A stretch of 64,000 nt of DNA from NCBI GenBank assembly GCA_009746045.1, contig RPFO01000041.1, positions 2,026,613-2,090,612 on the forward strand, given 5' to 3'. The notes beneath the pieces are model-generated. The model searched no databases and was not told the origin of the DNA. It worked only from the letters and a program-made list of their open reading frames with translations. The position numbers were made by a program, and so were the translations under genes. Source of the DNA: Mesostigma viride. Lineage: Eukaryota > Streptophyta > Mesostigmatophyceae > Mesostigmatales > Mesostigmataceae. Positions within the stretch are counted from its first letter, which is position 1, and each line of letters opens with the position of its first letter. This document shows, one piece after another, positions 28,208 through 37,874 of this stretch.

Positions 28208-28736
28208 AGAACTGGTTGGCCGGATGGACCGTCGTGTCTCCCTGTGGTGAGTGCTTCAATGGAGCCAGCGGCACTGCCGATTTCTTGTAGAATACAACGG
28301 CCAACAAGCCCGAGATCAAAGCTACTGAACCAGCGATGCCGGCCATGACCCCGAGTTTCTTCTTGTTTAGTTGGTCGTCGGCGGGCTCGGAAATGATGCC
28401 GATATCGCTCTTCGGATCGAAGTACAGAGTCACCTCGTCTCCGACGTTAACATTCCCGAATACCGAGACAGTCGCCGACCCGGTTTTCAACTCGTGCGAC
28501 CACTCTACTTGGGCTTTGCACGAGCGCACTGTCAACGGACCCACGAGGGACGCGTCCAGACACCCTCCGTCTTCCATCGTCGTCACCTTGCCCTTAATGG
28601 CCACGCGACCTTTCATCCTTTCCTTGTGGAGTAGTGTCGCCTTTCGCATGAGGATACCGATGTACACGGCCAAAACGGCGTCCGCCAAAAACAATGCAGT
28701 GAAACCCTTAAACAGTGTTTTGAAATTGACGCCCAT
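28164..28736 (-). CDS. Two-span membrane protein with beta-rich middle
   Basis: The ATG at 28736 (MGVNFKTLFKGF) is preferred; a longer start at 28763 overlaps the next gene. Residues 8-28 and about 137-160 (LGVMAGIAGSVALISGLLAVVFY) are membrane spans. Between them, GKVTTMEDGGC and VGDEVTLYFDPKSD have the shape of the DUF3592-type domain (G-D-E-V-x-V-x-Y-D-P). It is tail-to-tail with the GNAT-like gene with 44 bases shared. It is probably a membrane-anchored virion protein, by analogy only. Confidence 0.55.
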   Translation of the reverse strand: MGVNFKTLFKGFTALFLADAVLAVYIGILMRKATLLHKERMKGRVAIKGKVTTMEDGGCLDASLVGPLTVRSCKAQVEWSHELKTGSATVSVFGNVNVGDEVTLYFDPKSDIGIISEPADDQLNKKKLGVMAGIAGSVALISGLLAVVFYKKSAVPLAPLKHSPQGDTTVHPANQFFNLVTPPPDRPTTL

Positions 28737-28755
28737 CGTGTGCACTATACTAGCA

Positions 28756-29418
28756 CTAGTCAATTTTCATGTAGCCGGTCGGGGCTTTGAGTCCCGTCTC
28801 AGCATTTGGGATCCTGAAGACGTACATGACCGGCGTTCCGTTGTCCTTGATCAATCCCACGAGAACGACGTCATTGAACGGCACCCTCATAGTTTTCCTG
28901 GGGTATTTATCGATTAGGCGACCCAAGGCAACATCGGATTCTTCCCTCGTGAACGACGTCAAATCTTCGACGGAATTCCAATTCAGTGGCGGATCGGCTT
29001 TTCCGAGCGTCCCGGGTCCGAATCTCCAAGCCTTCAACAGGTCATCCGCATCTTGAGACTCCTGACTCACCGATGGATCTATCATAAAGTCGGTGTTTAG
29101 AAAGGCGAGGTACTCTGAGGGCAGGCCGTCTGGACCTTTTCGCAATGCCAGATGAAAAATCCCCGAGCTCATCACGCCGTAGTTGGTCATTGCTTTGACC
29201 TTCGCGATGTCCATCGTTCGTAGGTCATAGAATTCTTGGAATCCTGAATTGTATCCGAAGAACGACGGGCGTTTCCGCATGAAATAGGCGACGATACCCC
29301 CGATCAATGCGAGCAGAATCACAGCGTATACAACGTACTTCCAACATATGACCGTTTCGTTAACTATCGTATCCGGTGCTTTCTTCTTGCAAGTCAAGTA
29401 CTCTTCTAGCGTCTCCAT
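28756..29418 (-). CDS. Single-span membrane protein of unknown family
   Basis: The start at 29418 (METLEEYLTCKKK) is preferred over upstream in-frame sequence, which is antisense to the next gene. It gives 220 residues with one span at about 26-45 (VVYAVILLALIGGIVAYFM) and a large C-terminal domain (YDLRTMDIAKVKAMTNYGVM, then VPFNDVVLVGLIKDNGTPVMYVFRIP). The fold is not recognised. It forms a pair with the membrane gene 19 bases downstream. It is similar in design to the gene at 31378, with an N-terminal anchor and a soluble C-terminal part. Confidence 0.6.
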   Translation of the reverse strand: METLEEYLTCKKKAPDTIVNETVICWKYVVYAVILLALIGGIVAYFMRKRPSFFGYNSGFQEFYDLRTMDIAKVKAMTNYGVMSSGIFHLALRKGPDGLPSEYLAFLNTDFMIDPSVSQESQDADDLLKAWRFGPGTLGKADPPLNWNSVEDLTSFTREESDVALGRLIDKYPRKTMRVPFNDVVLVGLIKDNGTPVMYVFRIPNAETGLKAPTGYMKID

Positions 29419-29464
29419 TCTATCAATACCGCTGTGAAAGTTTTTTGAAAGGTTTTTTAACAGG

Positions 29465-29914
29465 ATGAGCAGCAAAAAGATCAGTCTGTCATCCCGTATT
29501 TCAAAGACCGTGACGACAACAAGGAGTCGAGACGGTTCGTGGATATGCGAAGGAGTGTGGTCTGGGTTTCGAGACGCGTTGACGACGGCGTTGACGACGA
29601 CACTGGGGCGATTGCACAAGGCGAGCGTGGAAGGTCGTTCGCGGATCCTCGTCATCACCTTGCCGTCCGCACGAAGCGAACAACGAGGCATACGTCTGCG
29701 AGTCGCCGATTCACCGCAAGCCGCTTATTTTAGTGTCGCTAGAGTGGGCGAGAGATTGACACCGGTGCCTCTGTCGTCACTCTTGTACAAACACGGCAGT
29801 CGTGTGTCGGTCACTCTGATGGAGGTGGTTCGCGGGGTGACGGGAAACGATATAGTCGGGGCGGATATGATGGTGAGGAGGTTGATCAACGGGATCGTGT
29901 CCCTTCGGTTCTGA
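29465..29914 (+). CDS. Basic protein of unknown function
   Basis: The protein has 149 residues, rich in Ser, Thr, Arg and Val, without cysteine clusters or membrane segments. It is divergent from the membrane gene (46 bases apart), and its last 29 bases overlap the 3' end of the HNH gene on the other strand. No family is recognised. The long open frame and the divergent promoter arrangement are the support. Confidence 0.5.
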   Translation: MSSKKISLSSRISKTVTTTRSRDGSWICEGVWSGFRDALTTALTTTLGRLHKASVEGRSRILVITLPSARSEQRGIRLRVADSPQAAYFSVARVGERLTPVPLSSLLYKHGSRVSVTLMEVVRGVTGNDIVGADMMVRRLINGIVSLRF

Positions 29915-30596
29915 GTCGATGGAGCGTGATGATAAGCTGGTCCTCGATGCGTTTGGAGTTGTTGCAATCATGACATGTGAGACGGACGTTGCCGCAGTAC
30001 TTACGTTTCAAGGGGTTGATCCGGTCGAGTGACATAGTGTCCCCCGAATGCATGTTCTTTCCTACGAAACGCGTTTTACAAATGCAACACCTAGGGTTGC
30101 GGATATACTTTTTGTAGATGTCCTCTACCTCTTTTTGACCAAAACAAGGCGTGATCCCGTCGGCTCGCATGCGATGGTTCGCGGCGACGGCTCGCTCCTT
30201 GATGTAATCCCACAGCTTCGGATCGGCCCAATCCGGTCGCGTGATGCCTCTCTGGGATCCATGGTTCAGAGACGGGCGAGGCACGCGTATGCCCCTGCTC
30301 GTCATAGCGAGACGGGCGTCTCGCAAACGGTCCTTCAACTTCTTGAGAGGCGTGTCGCAACACTGCAAACACGTCCATCTCCATTCGGGGTAGCTGATAA
30401 GCGCTCGACCCGGGAAATTGTTGATGTCCGTCTTCCATCGTGACCCCTTGCGGAAGTGGATGGGACGACCGCAATCCGAGCACTTGCCGTTCCAGAGTTG
30501 CCGAGCTCGGGATAGAGAGATCGGGCTATACGATTTCCCGGCTTTACCGCGTGCGTACCTGACCTCCTTGTTTATTTTTCGCACTTCTTGTTCCAT
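29886..30596 (-). CDS. HNH endonuclease
   Basis: From the ATG at 30596 this gives 236 residues. The C-terminal part has CCICKTRF, then MSLDRINPLKRKYCGNVRLT, then CHDCNNSKR: a zinc ribbon of paired CxxC around an HNH-like core with D-R-I, G-N-V and C-N-x-x-K. A further zinc pair lies in the N-terminal half (CSDCGRPIHF, then CLQCC). HNH enzymes nick or cut DNA and in NCLDVs are often selfish homing genes or repair nucleases. Which applies is unknown. It ends in the overlap with the gene at 29465. Confidence 0.75.
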   Translation of the reverse strand: MEQEVRKINKEVRYARGKAGKSYSPISLSRARQLWNGKCSDCGRPIHFRKGSRWKTDINNFPGRALISYPEWRWTCLQCCDTPLKKLKDRLRDARLAMTSRGIRVPRPSLNHGSQRGITRPDWADPKLWDYIKERAVAANHRMRADGITPCFGQKEVEDIYKKYIRNPRCCICKTRFVGKNMHSGDTMSLDRINPLKRKYCGNVRLTCHDCNNSKRIEDQLIITLHRLRTEGTRSR

Positions 30597-30624
30597 TGTA
30601 CAATGACATGCCAGTTTTTCCACG

Positions 30625-31161
30625 TCACACCAAAGTCCTCGCAAAGGGACACGATCTTGTTTGGTGGGTGGCTGATCGCCGTCTCTTCGCGTTTTGCGCC
30701 CCGACTTCCCAAAATCCGTCTGTCAATCGCTTGCTGGCATCTGTCACCTCGAGTGGATACGCCCTCTTTCGCTTTCGTCCCCGCGTCCCACTCGATGCGC
30801 CCTGCACCCGTGCCCTCCCCGCATTTTGCGCTCCCACTTCCCAAAACGTGGGCGGCATTTGCCTAACTTGACTATTTTCGTACATGGCATCGAGGTCTAC
30901 GAATGGATACATCCCGCTTTTTTGACGGAGATACTCTGCGTGTAGCTCGTACTCGGGACTATGAGCCGTGTATTCGGGCGGCAAGAACTCTCGCACATTA
31001 TATCGCTGTAAAAGGTCTACGTGCTGAAAACCCTCGCGGTCGAGGTAATCAGGAGCAGCTGCATTGTAGTAGCTTGTAGGAGCCGGAGGGCGGTAGACGC
31101 AGTTTCCATTCATCTTGTGTCCGCGCACCCCCCTGGTGTTTTTTCTTGCCTTTCCCTTCAT
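30625..31161 (-). CDS. Unknown protein with a duplicated FWEVGAQNA peptide
   Basis: The protein has 178 residues starting MKGKARKNTRGVRGHK, a basic start that slightly recalls the leader family. The middle has Tyr/Pro-rich motifs (YRPPAPTSYYN, LPPEYTAHSPEYE) that look like late-domain or adaptor-binding peptides. FWEVGAQNA occurs twice near the C-terminus (about 106-114 and 150-158), each followed by a basic stretch (RARVQG, KRRRSA). The repeat suggests two copies of a binding site. It is divergent from the gene at 31200. Confidence 0.5.
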   Translation of the reverse strand: MKGKARKNTRGVRGHKMNGNCVYRPPAPTSYYNAAAPDYLDREGFQHVDLLQRYNVREFLPPEYTAHSPEYELHAEYLRQKSGMYPFVDLDAMYENSQVRQMPPTFWEVGAQNAGRARVQGASSGTRGRKRKRAYPLEVTDASKRLTDGFWEVGAQNAKRRRSATHQTRSCPFARTLV

Positions 31162-31199
31162 TTGTTCTATACGGTGTTTTTATTTGCTCGTTGTGTCGT

Positions 31200-31436
31200 A
31201 TGGATTGGAGGCGGTTTACCAATTTCGGAGGGCCGACTCCTGATGATTCGAAAAAAGAGATCGTGAATAAACTCGAACACATTGAAGTCCTTCTCAGAAA
31301 AACGCTTGTGGAAGTTATAACTATCCGCCTGCAACTAGCAAACACACCGACAATCGTCCCGTCTCGGAGGTTCGGGTTTACTTATAAACGCAAATCTTCA
31401 CCGATCCTCCGCCCGTCATCATCGCCTGCCCCTTGA
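31200..31436 (+). CDS. Small protein, unknown
   Basis: The ATG at 31200 (gtcgtATGGAT) gives 78 residues: MDWRRFTNFGGPTPDD, an amphipathic helix (IVNKLEHIEVLLRKTLVEVI), and a Pro/Ser-rich tail. The frame upstream is hydrophobic but antisense to the neighbour. The helix could make a coiled-coil dimer. It overlaps the 3' end of the minus-strand gene at 31378. Confidence 0.45.
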   Translation: MDWRRFTNFGGPTPDDSKKEIVNKLEHIEVLLRKTLVEVITIRLQLANTPTIVPSRRFGFTYKRKSSPILRPSSSPAP

Positions 31437-32007
31437 CGACGCCATTCCGGACTGTCCACGTCTTCGGATTTGGGGTTGATAGTATCTGGCTCATGGCGAG
31501 TGCTTCACCTTCAGGGCATACGGGTATGACAGAAACAGGAATCCAATTGGAATCGGAATACGTTTGCGGGGTCGCACGAATGGCAGTATTTCGCAATGCC
31601 GCGATGTTATCAGTCGTCATATACGGATAAACGCTGTCGGTTTCTGGATTATAAGCTAAATGAAAGAACTCGTCACTTGAGAACGTGCATTGGGGAAATG
31701 AGGACTTGAACCATTCCACTTCCTCTCGGGGTAGCCAATGGTTTGCGGGGTATACAAACTTGGGGTAAATGAGTTCCTTTTCCGAATCCAACCTCATCAT
31801 GTTTGTTTGTTGGTTTCGTGTGCCAATAACATCCTTCCCGTTATGCAAGTCTATAGCCTTTTGAAGTCGTTCAGCCGGTGTCGGGAGTCGTCGATCTTCT
31901 TCCATCGGCAGCTTGGTCATCAGCGTGACCAATATACCTAGAAAAATAGCACTCGCGACGAATATGATCGCAGCGATTTTTGTTTTTTTTTTCGCCGCTT
32001 CGTCCAT
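31378..32007 (-). CDS. N-terminally anchored membrane protein
   Basis: The protein has 209 residues. A short positive start (MDEAAKKKTK) is followed by one span at about 11-30 (IAAIIFVASAIFLGILVTLM), then a soluble domain with motifs FVYPANHWLPREEVEWFKSS and IPVSVIPVCPEGEALAM. The design matches type II virion membrane proteins of NCLDVs. No family is recognised. It is divergent from the gene at 32060 with 52 bases between, including TATATAAAG at 32044-32052. Confidence 0.6.
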   Translation of the reverse strand: MDEAAKKKTKIAAIIFVASAIFLGILVTLMTKLPMEEDRRLPTPAERLQKAIDLHNGKDVIGTRNQQTNMMRLDSEKELIYPKFVYPANHWLPREEVEWFKSSFPQCTFSSDEFFHLAYNPETDSVYPYMTTDNIAALRNTAIRATPQTYSDSNWIPVSVIPVCPEGEALAMSQILSTPNPKTWTVRNGVVKGQAMMTGGGSVKICVYK

Positions 32008-32059
32008 TACTATTAGTAATATCTTGTTTTTTTGTGTGACTGATATATAAAGAAAACGA

Positions 32060-32665
32060 ATGCAGTGTGATCAGCAATCTTCGTGCAATTCTCAACCAAT
32101 GGATTTGATGTCAAAGCCCGCCAAGTCTCTCGAAAAGCCCATTATGCCTGTGATGCCTCCGGCGTCTTCCTCTGTATTAGTTCAGACGACTCCTAACATG
32201 ACCACATCACAAAACTCTATTGTCACTGTGCCCACACACCTTCCTCTAGTGGCTCCACAAGCCGCTGTCCCTTCGACTATCATGCCCGAACCTGCAAACG
32301 TATTAGCTCGTGCTGGTGTTGTACCCGTCCCCTCCTCTCAGAACGTGTTTGCCAAAGAAGCGGTCAAGAATTACACTACTTACATCGGGTCAGACAAGGT
32401 GTCTGAACCATCTCTCATGGCATCTCTAGAAAACGCGAGTCGAGGAGTGATAGGCATGGAAACGCAAGTGGATCCAATATTGCAAGAGATCAAACGAGAT
32501 ATTTGGGATTTGGCATTAGATCCATTAAATTATTTACAGTTTCTATCCTACGCTCCTAATATGTTTCCTCCGAATGTCGTCCAAATGTTGGCCCGGTTGC
32601 CAGAAATGATTGTTTCTGACGCACGAATGGCTTCTTATACCCTGAACACCATCTTAAAGAGATAA
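32060..32665 (+). CDS. Pro/Met/Val-rich protein, unknown
   Basis: The protein has 201 residues. The N-terminal half is low-complexity (PIMPVMPPASSSVLVQ and similar), and the C-terminal half is helical (GMETQVDPILQEIKRDIWDL, then FPPNVVQMLARLPEMIV). There are no cysteines after residue 9. It may be a virion or scaffold protein with a disordered arm. It abuts the KilA-N-like gene tail-to-tail at 32665/32666 with no gap. Confidence 0.55.
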   Translation: MQCDQQSSCNSQPMDLMSKPAKSLEKPIMPVMPPASSSVLVQTTPNMTTSQNSIVTVPTHLPLVAPQAAVPSTIMPEPANVLARAGVVPVPSSQNVFAKEAVKNYTTYIGSDKVSEPSLMASLENASRGVIGMETQVDPILQEIKRDIWDLALDPLNYLQFLSYAPNMFPPNVVQMLARLPEMIVSDARMASYTLNTILKR

Positions 32666-33577
32666 CTACGAGTTCATAAAAGAGCTCAACATGTTGGTGT
32701 CTGGTTCCGTCGACCAGTCAAATTCTTTGAACATCTGGTCGAAATCATACGAGTTGTTCTCCACTTCGGCTGGTACTTTGTGAGCCAGCTCGGGGATTCG
32801 AATGGCCCAATCCTCCAAGGAGGTGTTGATATAATCCTTGGCGGCCTGGGTCAACCGGAAGTACCAGTTGTCGTGATAATAGGTCGTCATGACGTTAGAC
32901 AGATTGTCAACCACCGTCCGCAAGAGGTCGCATTGGGCGTCCGCGAGATCCTTTCCCAAAATGGCGCTCACTGTCCGAGAAGCGACGTCGTGCACGCCAA
33001 AAGGCGTGTTCATGTACAACTGGCTCACGACCCGCGTCTCGAACGAGTTGATGGTTTCCTGAAACTCGGAATTCTTCGCATCGATCTCGCCCTTCACCTT
33101 ATTGAACATCGTCAAAAGGCCGTTTTCGATGTCCGATTGCACACACGACAGAGCCGTGTTGAACGCGCTCATCGTAGGCTGCATGCAACTCTGCACGGAA
33201 TGCGCGGCCTCGAATTTTGGGCTCATCCAACAGCAGAACGCCGTCAACAAGGCCACGTGAACATAGTCTCCTTCCAACAACTTCCTCACGGGGATGAACC
33301 CCAATGTCTTCGTGAGTTCTTCCAATAACTCCTTGTTTCGCTTAGAACGTTCGAAGAGCGCCAACGTCTTGGATTGTGTGATGCCCCAAGAAAGCTGGAG
33401 GTCTGATGATCTGACGAACCCGTCGTCGGTGATACGAACGCAACAAAGGCCAGAGTGCTCGCCGATTTGCAGCTTGTACTCCTTTTTTACCTCGTGGCGC
33501 GAGGGGACGAGATACGGGTGAGGGGAAAGTTGACAATGGCGTGAGGGAGTGGGTGGGTGCGTGTAAACGTTCGCCAT
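32666..33577 (-). CDS. KilA-N-like protein
   Basis: From the ATG at 33577 (cagccATGGCG) this gives 303 residues; longer frames run into the 17-base repeat and are ignored. Residues about 45-135 (VRSSDLQLSWGIT, then YVHVALLTAFCCWMSPKFEA) have the order of a KilA-N domain, including the histidine-plus-hydrophobic segment before W-x-S-x-x-F seen in the gene at 9195. The C-terminal 170 residues are helical. It may be a DNA-binding regulator. The resemblance is moderate. Confidence 0.5.
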   Translation of the reverse strand: MANVYTHPPTPSRHCQLSPHPYLVPSRHEVKKEYKLQIGEHSGLCCVRITDDGFVRSSDLQLSWGITQSKTLALFERSKRNKELLEELTKTLGFIPVRKLLEGDYVHVALLTAFCCWMSPKFEAAHSVQSCMQPTMSAFNTALSCVQSDIENGLLTMFNKVKGEIDAKNSEFQETINSFETRVVSQLYMNTPFGVHDVASRTVSAILGKDLADAQCDLLRTVVDNLSNVMTTYYHDNWYFRLTQAAKDYINTSLEDWAIRIPELAHKVPAEVENNSYDFDQMFKEFDWSTEPDTNMLSSFMNS

Positions 33578-33611
33578 GGCTGTGTGAGTGATGAGACCTC
33601 GTGCGCGCTCT

Positions 33612-33622
33612 ACGCTATATAG
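33612..33622 (-). promoter_or_regulatory. TATA box of the KilA-N-like gene
   Basis: On the minus strand this is CTATATAGCG, about 37 bases before the ATG at 33577. It lies between the start and the 17-base dyad repeats, a promoter-like arrangement. Confidence 0.45.
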
Positions 33623-33653
33623 TTTTTGGCGTCCCCTGGTCCTTTGAAAAAGG

Positions 33654-33796
33654 CGGCAAACCAGTTTGGGCGGCAAACCAGTTTGGGCGGCAAACCAGTT
33701 TGGGCGGCAAACCAGTTTGGGCGGCAAAACCGTTTGGGCGGCAAAACCGTTTGGGCGGCAAAACCGTTTGGGCGGCAAAACCGTTTGGGCGGCAAA
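33654..33796. repeat. Eight-copy 17-base dyad repeat in a divergent promoter
   Basis: Four copies of CGGCAAACCAGTTTGGG are followed by four of CGGCAAAACCGTTTGGG and a partial copy. Each holds a dyad (CAAAC-CA-GTTTG or CAAA-ACCG-TTTG). The array lies between the divergent starts at 33577 and 33867. Two variants in blocks of four suggest block duplication. It could be a set of operator sites, perhaps for the KilA-N-like product beside it; that link is inference. Confidence 0.7.
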
Positions 33797-34449
33797 TGGG
33801 GGTGGATGCACGATGTGCATGGGGATAAAACCCTAGATGGCACGCACACACACACACACACCAGCCATGGAGGTCACTCAAAAGGATTTCTTGGCACCGT
33901 TTCCCCACAACTTTTGGGCAAGAGCCGTGATTTCTGACAAGCTTATATGCGTTCCTGATTTCGTGGAGGGCGCCATCGCCGGCGTGTCTGCGAAAAAGTA
34001 CGACGTGGCCGTCGCCCCGGACAAAGTTGTGGCCGTTGACGGCGTCGAGCTGCCTTTCATCACGGCGACGAAAGCCATTCGGATCTTGGCGGAATCGAGC
34101 TTCGAGGGATTGCGCGCTAGAAAGCTGAAGGGACTCGCCATAGCCAACGTATTTTTCGGAGCCGAGAGCGAACATGTGACGGCAGACGTCTTTGCTAGCC
34201 CCAAACACCCGTAGGTTTGGTAAATTTGCATTTACCAAAACCAAATTTTTTGAGATATGCGTTTTTTGGTCTTCAATGACGCATATGGTTGGAAAAAACA
34301 CCAAAACAATGTTCTGACAAAAAAAATTTCATGGCTTGTGTCAGAAAATTGACGTGAAGGTGCTTTTCAAGGCATTTTGTGCCAAATATATGACATGTCA
34401 ATTTTTCCTGACTGCAGTTTTGCTCATACATAGGCCCACATGTGGTGGT

Positions 34450-37330
34450 TAAGGTCTATATAGTGCCCCAAGAGGGATTGCAAAGTTGCACATTTTTTGG
34501 ATACCTGCAGGGGTCCCAACGGTGACGTCAAGTAGCATAAAAACCGCGGTTTTGCTCGGTTTTAGCCCATTTAGGCACCCTAGACCATGCAAATGAGCTC
34601 AGATTGCAGCCAAACTTGGCAGCTGCCCTTGCCATGCTAAAGACAGAACATGAGCAAAGTTGCACATTTTTTGGATACCTGCAGGGCACCATGGGTGACG
34701 TCAAATAGCATAAAAACCGCATTTTTGCTCGTTTTTAGCCTGTTTAGGCACCCTAGACCATGCAAATGAGCTCAGATTGCAGCCAAACTTGGCAGCTGCC
34801 CTTGTCATGCTGCAAAACGAACATGGGCGAAGTTGCACATTTTTTGGATGCCTGCAGGGCACCCTGGGTGACGCCAAATAGCATAAAAACCGCATTTTTG
34901 CTCGGTTTCAGCCCATTTAGGCACCCTAGACCATGCAAATGAGCTCAGATTGCAACCAAACTTGGCAGCTGCTCTTGCCATGCTGAAACAAGAACATGTG
35001 CAAGGTTGCACATGTTTTTGATGCCTGCAGGGCACCCTGGGTGACGCCAAGTAGCATAAAATTAATTGACGTGAAGGCGCAAATACGACATGTCAATTTT
35101 TCCTGGCTGCAGTTTTGCTCTAAATATGACTCATTTGTGGTGGTTAAGGTCTATATAGTACCCCAAGAGGGATTGCAAAGTTGCACATTTTTTGGATACC
35201 TGCAGGGGTCCCAACGGTGACGTCAAGTAGCATAAAAACCGCGATGTGGCACGATTTTAGCCTGTTTAGGCACCCTAGACCATGCAAATGAGCTCAGATT
35301 GCAGCCAAACTTGGCAGCTGCCCTTGCCATGCTAAAGACAGAACATGAGCAAAGTTGCACATTTTTTGGATGCCTGCAGGGCACCCTGGGTGACGTCAAA
35401 TAGCATAAAAACCGCATTTTTGCTCGGTTTTAGCCTGTTTAGGCACCCTAGACCATGCAAATGAGCTCAGATTGCAGCCAAACTTGGCAGCTGCCCTTGC
35501 CATGCTAACGAAAGATCATGAGCAAAGTTGCACATTTTTTGGATACCTGCAGGGCACCCTGGGTGACGTCAAATAGCATAAAAACCGCATTTTTGCTCGG
35601 TTTCAGCCCATTTAGGCACCCTAGACCATGCAAATGAGCTCAGATTGCAACCAAACTTGGCAGCTGCTCTTGCCATGCTGAAACAAGAACATGTGCAAGG
35701 TTGCACATGTTTTGGATACCTGCAGAGCACCCTGGGTGACGCCAAGTAGCATAAAATTAATTGACGTGAAGGCGCAAATATGACATGTCAATTTTTCCTG
35801 GCTGCAGTTTTGCTCTAAATATGACTCATATGTGGTGGTTAAGGTCTCTCTAGTACCCCAAGAGGGATTGCAAAGTTGCACATTTTTTGGATGCCTGCAG
35901 GGGTCCCAACGGTGACGTTTAGTAGCATAAAAACCGCGATGTGGCACGATTTTAGCCTGTTTAGGCACCCTAGACCATGCAAATGAGCTCAGATTGCAGC
36001 CAAACTTGGCAGCTGCCCTTGCCATGCTAACGAAAGAACATGAGCAAAGTTGCACATTTTTTGGATACCTGCAGGGGTCCCAACAGTGACGTCAAATAGC
36101 ATAAAAACCGCATTTTTGCTCGGTTTTAGCCTGTTTAGGCACCCTAGACCATGCAAATGAGCTCAGATTGCAGCCAAACTTGGCAGCTGCCCTTGTCATG
36201 CTGCAAAACGAACATGTGCAAGGTTGCACATTTTTTGGATGCCTGCAGGGCACCCTGGGTGACGTCAAGTAGCATAAAAACCGCATTTTTGCTCGGTTTC
36301 AGCCCATTTAGGCACCCTAGACCATGCAAATGAGCTCAGATTGCAACCAAACTTGGCAGCTGCTCTTGCCATGCTGAAACAAGAACATGTGCAAGGTTGC
36401 ACATGTTTTGGATGCCTGCAGGGCACCCTGGGCGACGCCAAGTAGCATAAAATTAATTGACGTGAAGGCGCAAATACGACATGTCAATTTTTCCTGGCTG
36501 CAGTTTTGCTCTAAATATGACTCATATGTGGTGGTTAAGGTCTCTCTAGTACCCCAAGAGGGATTGCAAAGTTGCACATTTTTTGGATGCCTGCAGGGGT
36601 CCCAACGGTGACGTTTAGTAGCATAAAAACCGCGATGTGGCACGATTTTAGCCTGTTTAGGCACCCTAGACCATGCAAATGAGCTCAGATTGCAGCCAAA
36701 CTTGGCAGCTGCCCTTGCCATGCTAACGAAAGAACATGAGCAAAGTTGCACATTTTTTGGATACCTGCAGGGCACCCTGGGTGACGTCAAATAGCATAAA
36801 AACCGCATTTTTGCTCGTTTTTAGCCTGTTTAGGCACCCTAGACCATGCAAATGAGCTCAGATTGCAGCCAAACTTGGCAGCTGCCCTTGCCATGCTGAA
36901 ACAAGAACATGTGCAAGGTTGCACATGTTTTGGATACCAGTGCAGGGCACCCTGGGTGACGCCAAGTAGCATAAAATTAATTGACGCGAAGGCGCAAATA
37001 CGACATGTCAATTTTTCCTGGCTGCAGTTTTGCTCTAAATATGACTCATATGTGGTGGTTAAGGTCTCTCTAGTACCCCAAGAGGGATTGCAAAGTTGCA
37101 CATTTTTTGGATACCTGCAGGGGTCCCAACGGTGACGTTTAGTAGCATAAAAACCACGATGTCGCACGATTTTAGCCCGCTTAGGCACCCTAGACCATGC
37201 AAATGATCTCCTGAAGATTGCAGCCAAACTTGGCAGCTGCCCTTGGTATGCTGCAAAAAGCACATTTGCAACGTTGCACATTTTTGGATACCTGCAGGGC
37301 ACCCTGGCTGATGCCAAGTAGCATAAGATT
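34450..37330 (-). repeat. Left array of about 173-base subterminal repeats
   Basis: The units contain CCTAGACCATGCAAATGAGCTC, TGACGTCA-like GTGACGTCAA, AAAACCGC and a TTGCACATTTT phrase. A second, longer type adds ATTAATTGACGTGAAGGCGC and GGTTAAGGTCTATATAG. The types alternate in a higher-order pattern. The units are open in one frame, producing repeated 60-residue ORFs (MHGLGCLNG or MRFLCYL) that I treat as a by-product. Confidence 0.85.
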
Positions 37331-37365
37331 ATTTGACGTGAAGGCGCGAATGCGACATTTCAAAT

Positions 37366-37874
37366 GGGTGGGTGGGTGGGTGGTACGTGGTTGGCCCGTG
37401 GGTAGGTGCAGGTGGGTAGGTGCAGGTGGGTGGGTGGGTGGGTGGGTGGGTGGGTGGGTGGGTGGGTGGGTGGGTGGGTGGGTGGGTGGGTGGGTGGGTG
37501 GGTGGGTGGGTGGGTGGGTGGGTGGGTGGGTGGGTGGGTGGGTGGGTGGGTGGGCGGGTGCGTGGGTGGGCGGGTGGGTGGGTGGGTGGGTGGGTGGGTG
37601 GGTGGGTGGGTGGGTGGGTGGGTGGGTGGGTGGGTGGGTGGGTGGGTGGGTGGGTGGGTGGGTGGGTGGGTGGGTGGGTGGGGGTGGGTGGGTGGGTGGG
37701 TGGGTGGGTGGGTGGGTGGGTGGGTGGGCGGGTGCGTGGGTGGGCGGGTGGGTGGGTGGGTGGGCGGGTGGGTGGGTGGGTGGGTGGGTGGGTGGGTGGG
37801 TGGGTGGGTGGGTGGGTGGGTGGGTGGGTGGGTGGGTGGGTGGGTGGGTGGGTGGGTGGGTGGGTGGGTGGGTG
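37366..37874. repeat. GGGT tetranucleotide tract
   Basis: About 510 bases are nearly pure GGGT with scattered GCGG and GTGC variants, two copies of a GGGCGGGTGCGTGGGTGGGCGG block, and a degenerate start. It lies at the inner end of the left satellite arm. It is capable of G-quadruplex formation. The long GW-rich ORFs through it are by-products. Confidence 0.9.

Noticed and set aside
34450-37330. Possible CRISPR array
   Set aside because: The units are about 173 bases long, repeated without unique spacers, and in a eukaryotic transposon.
37366-37874. Telomere
   Set aside because: GGGT is not a known telomere repeat, it is internal and flanked on both sides by parts of one transposon, and it has no chromosome-end structure.
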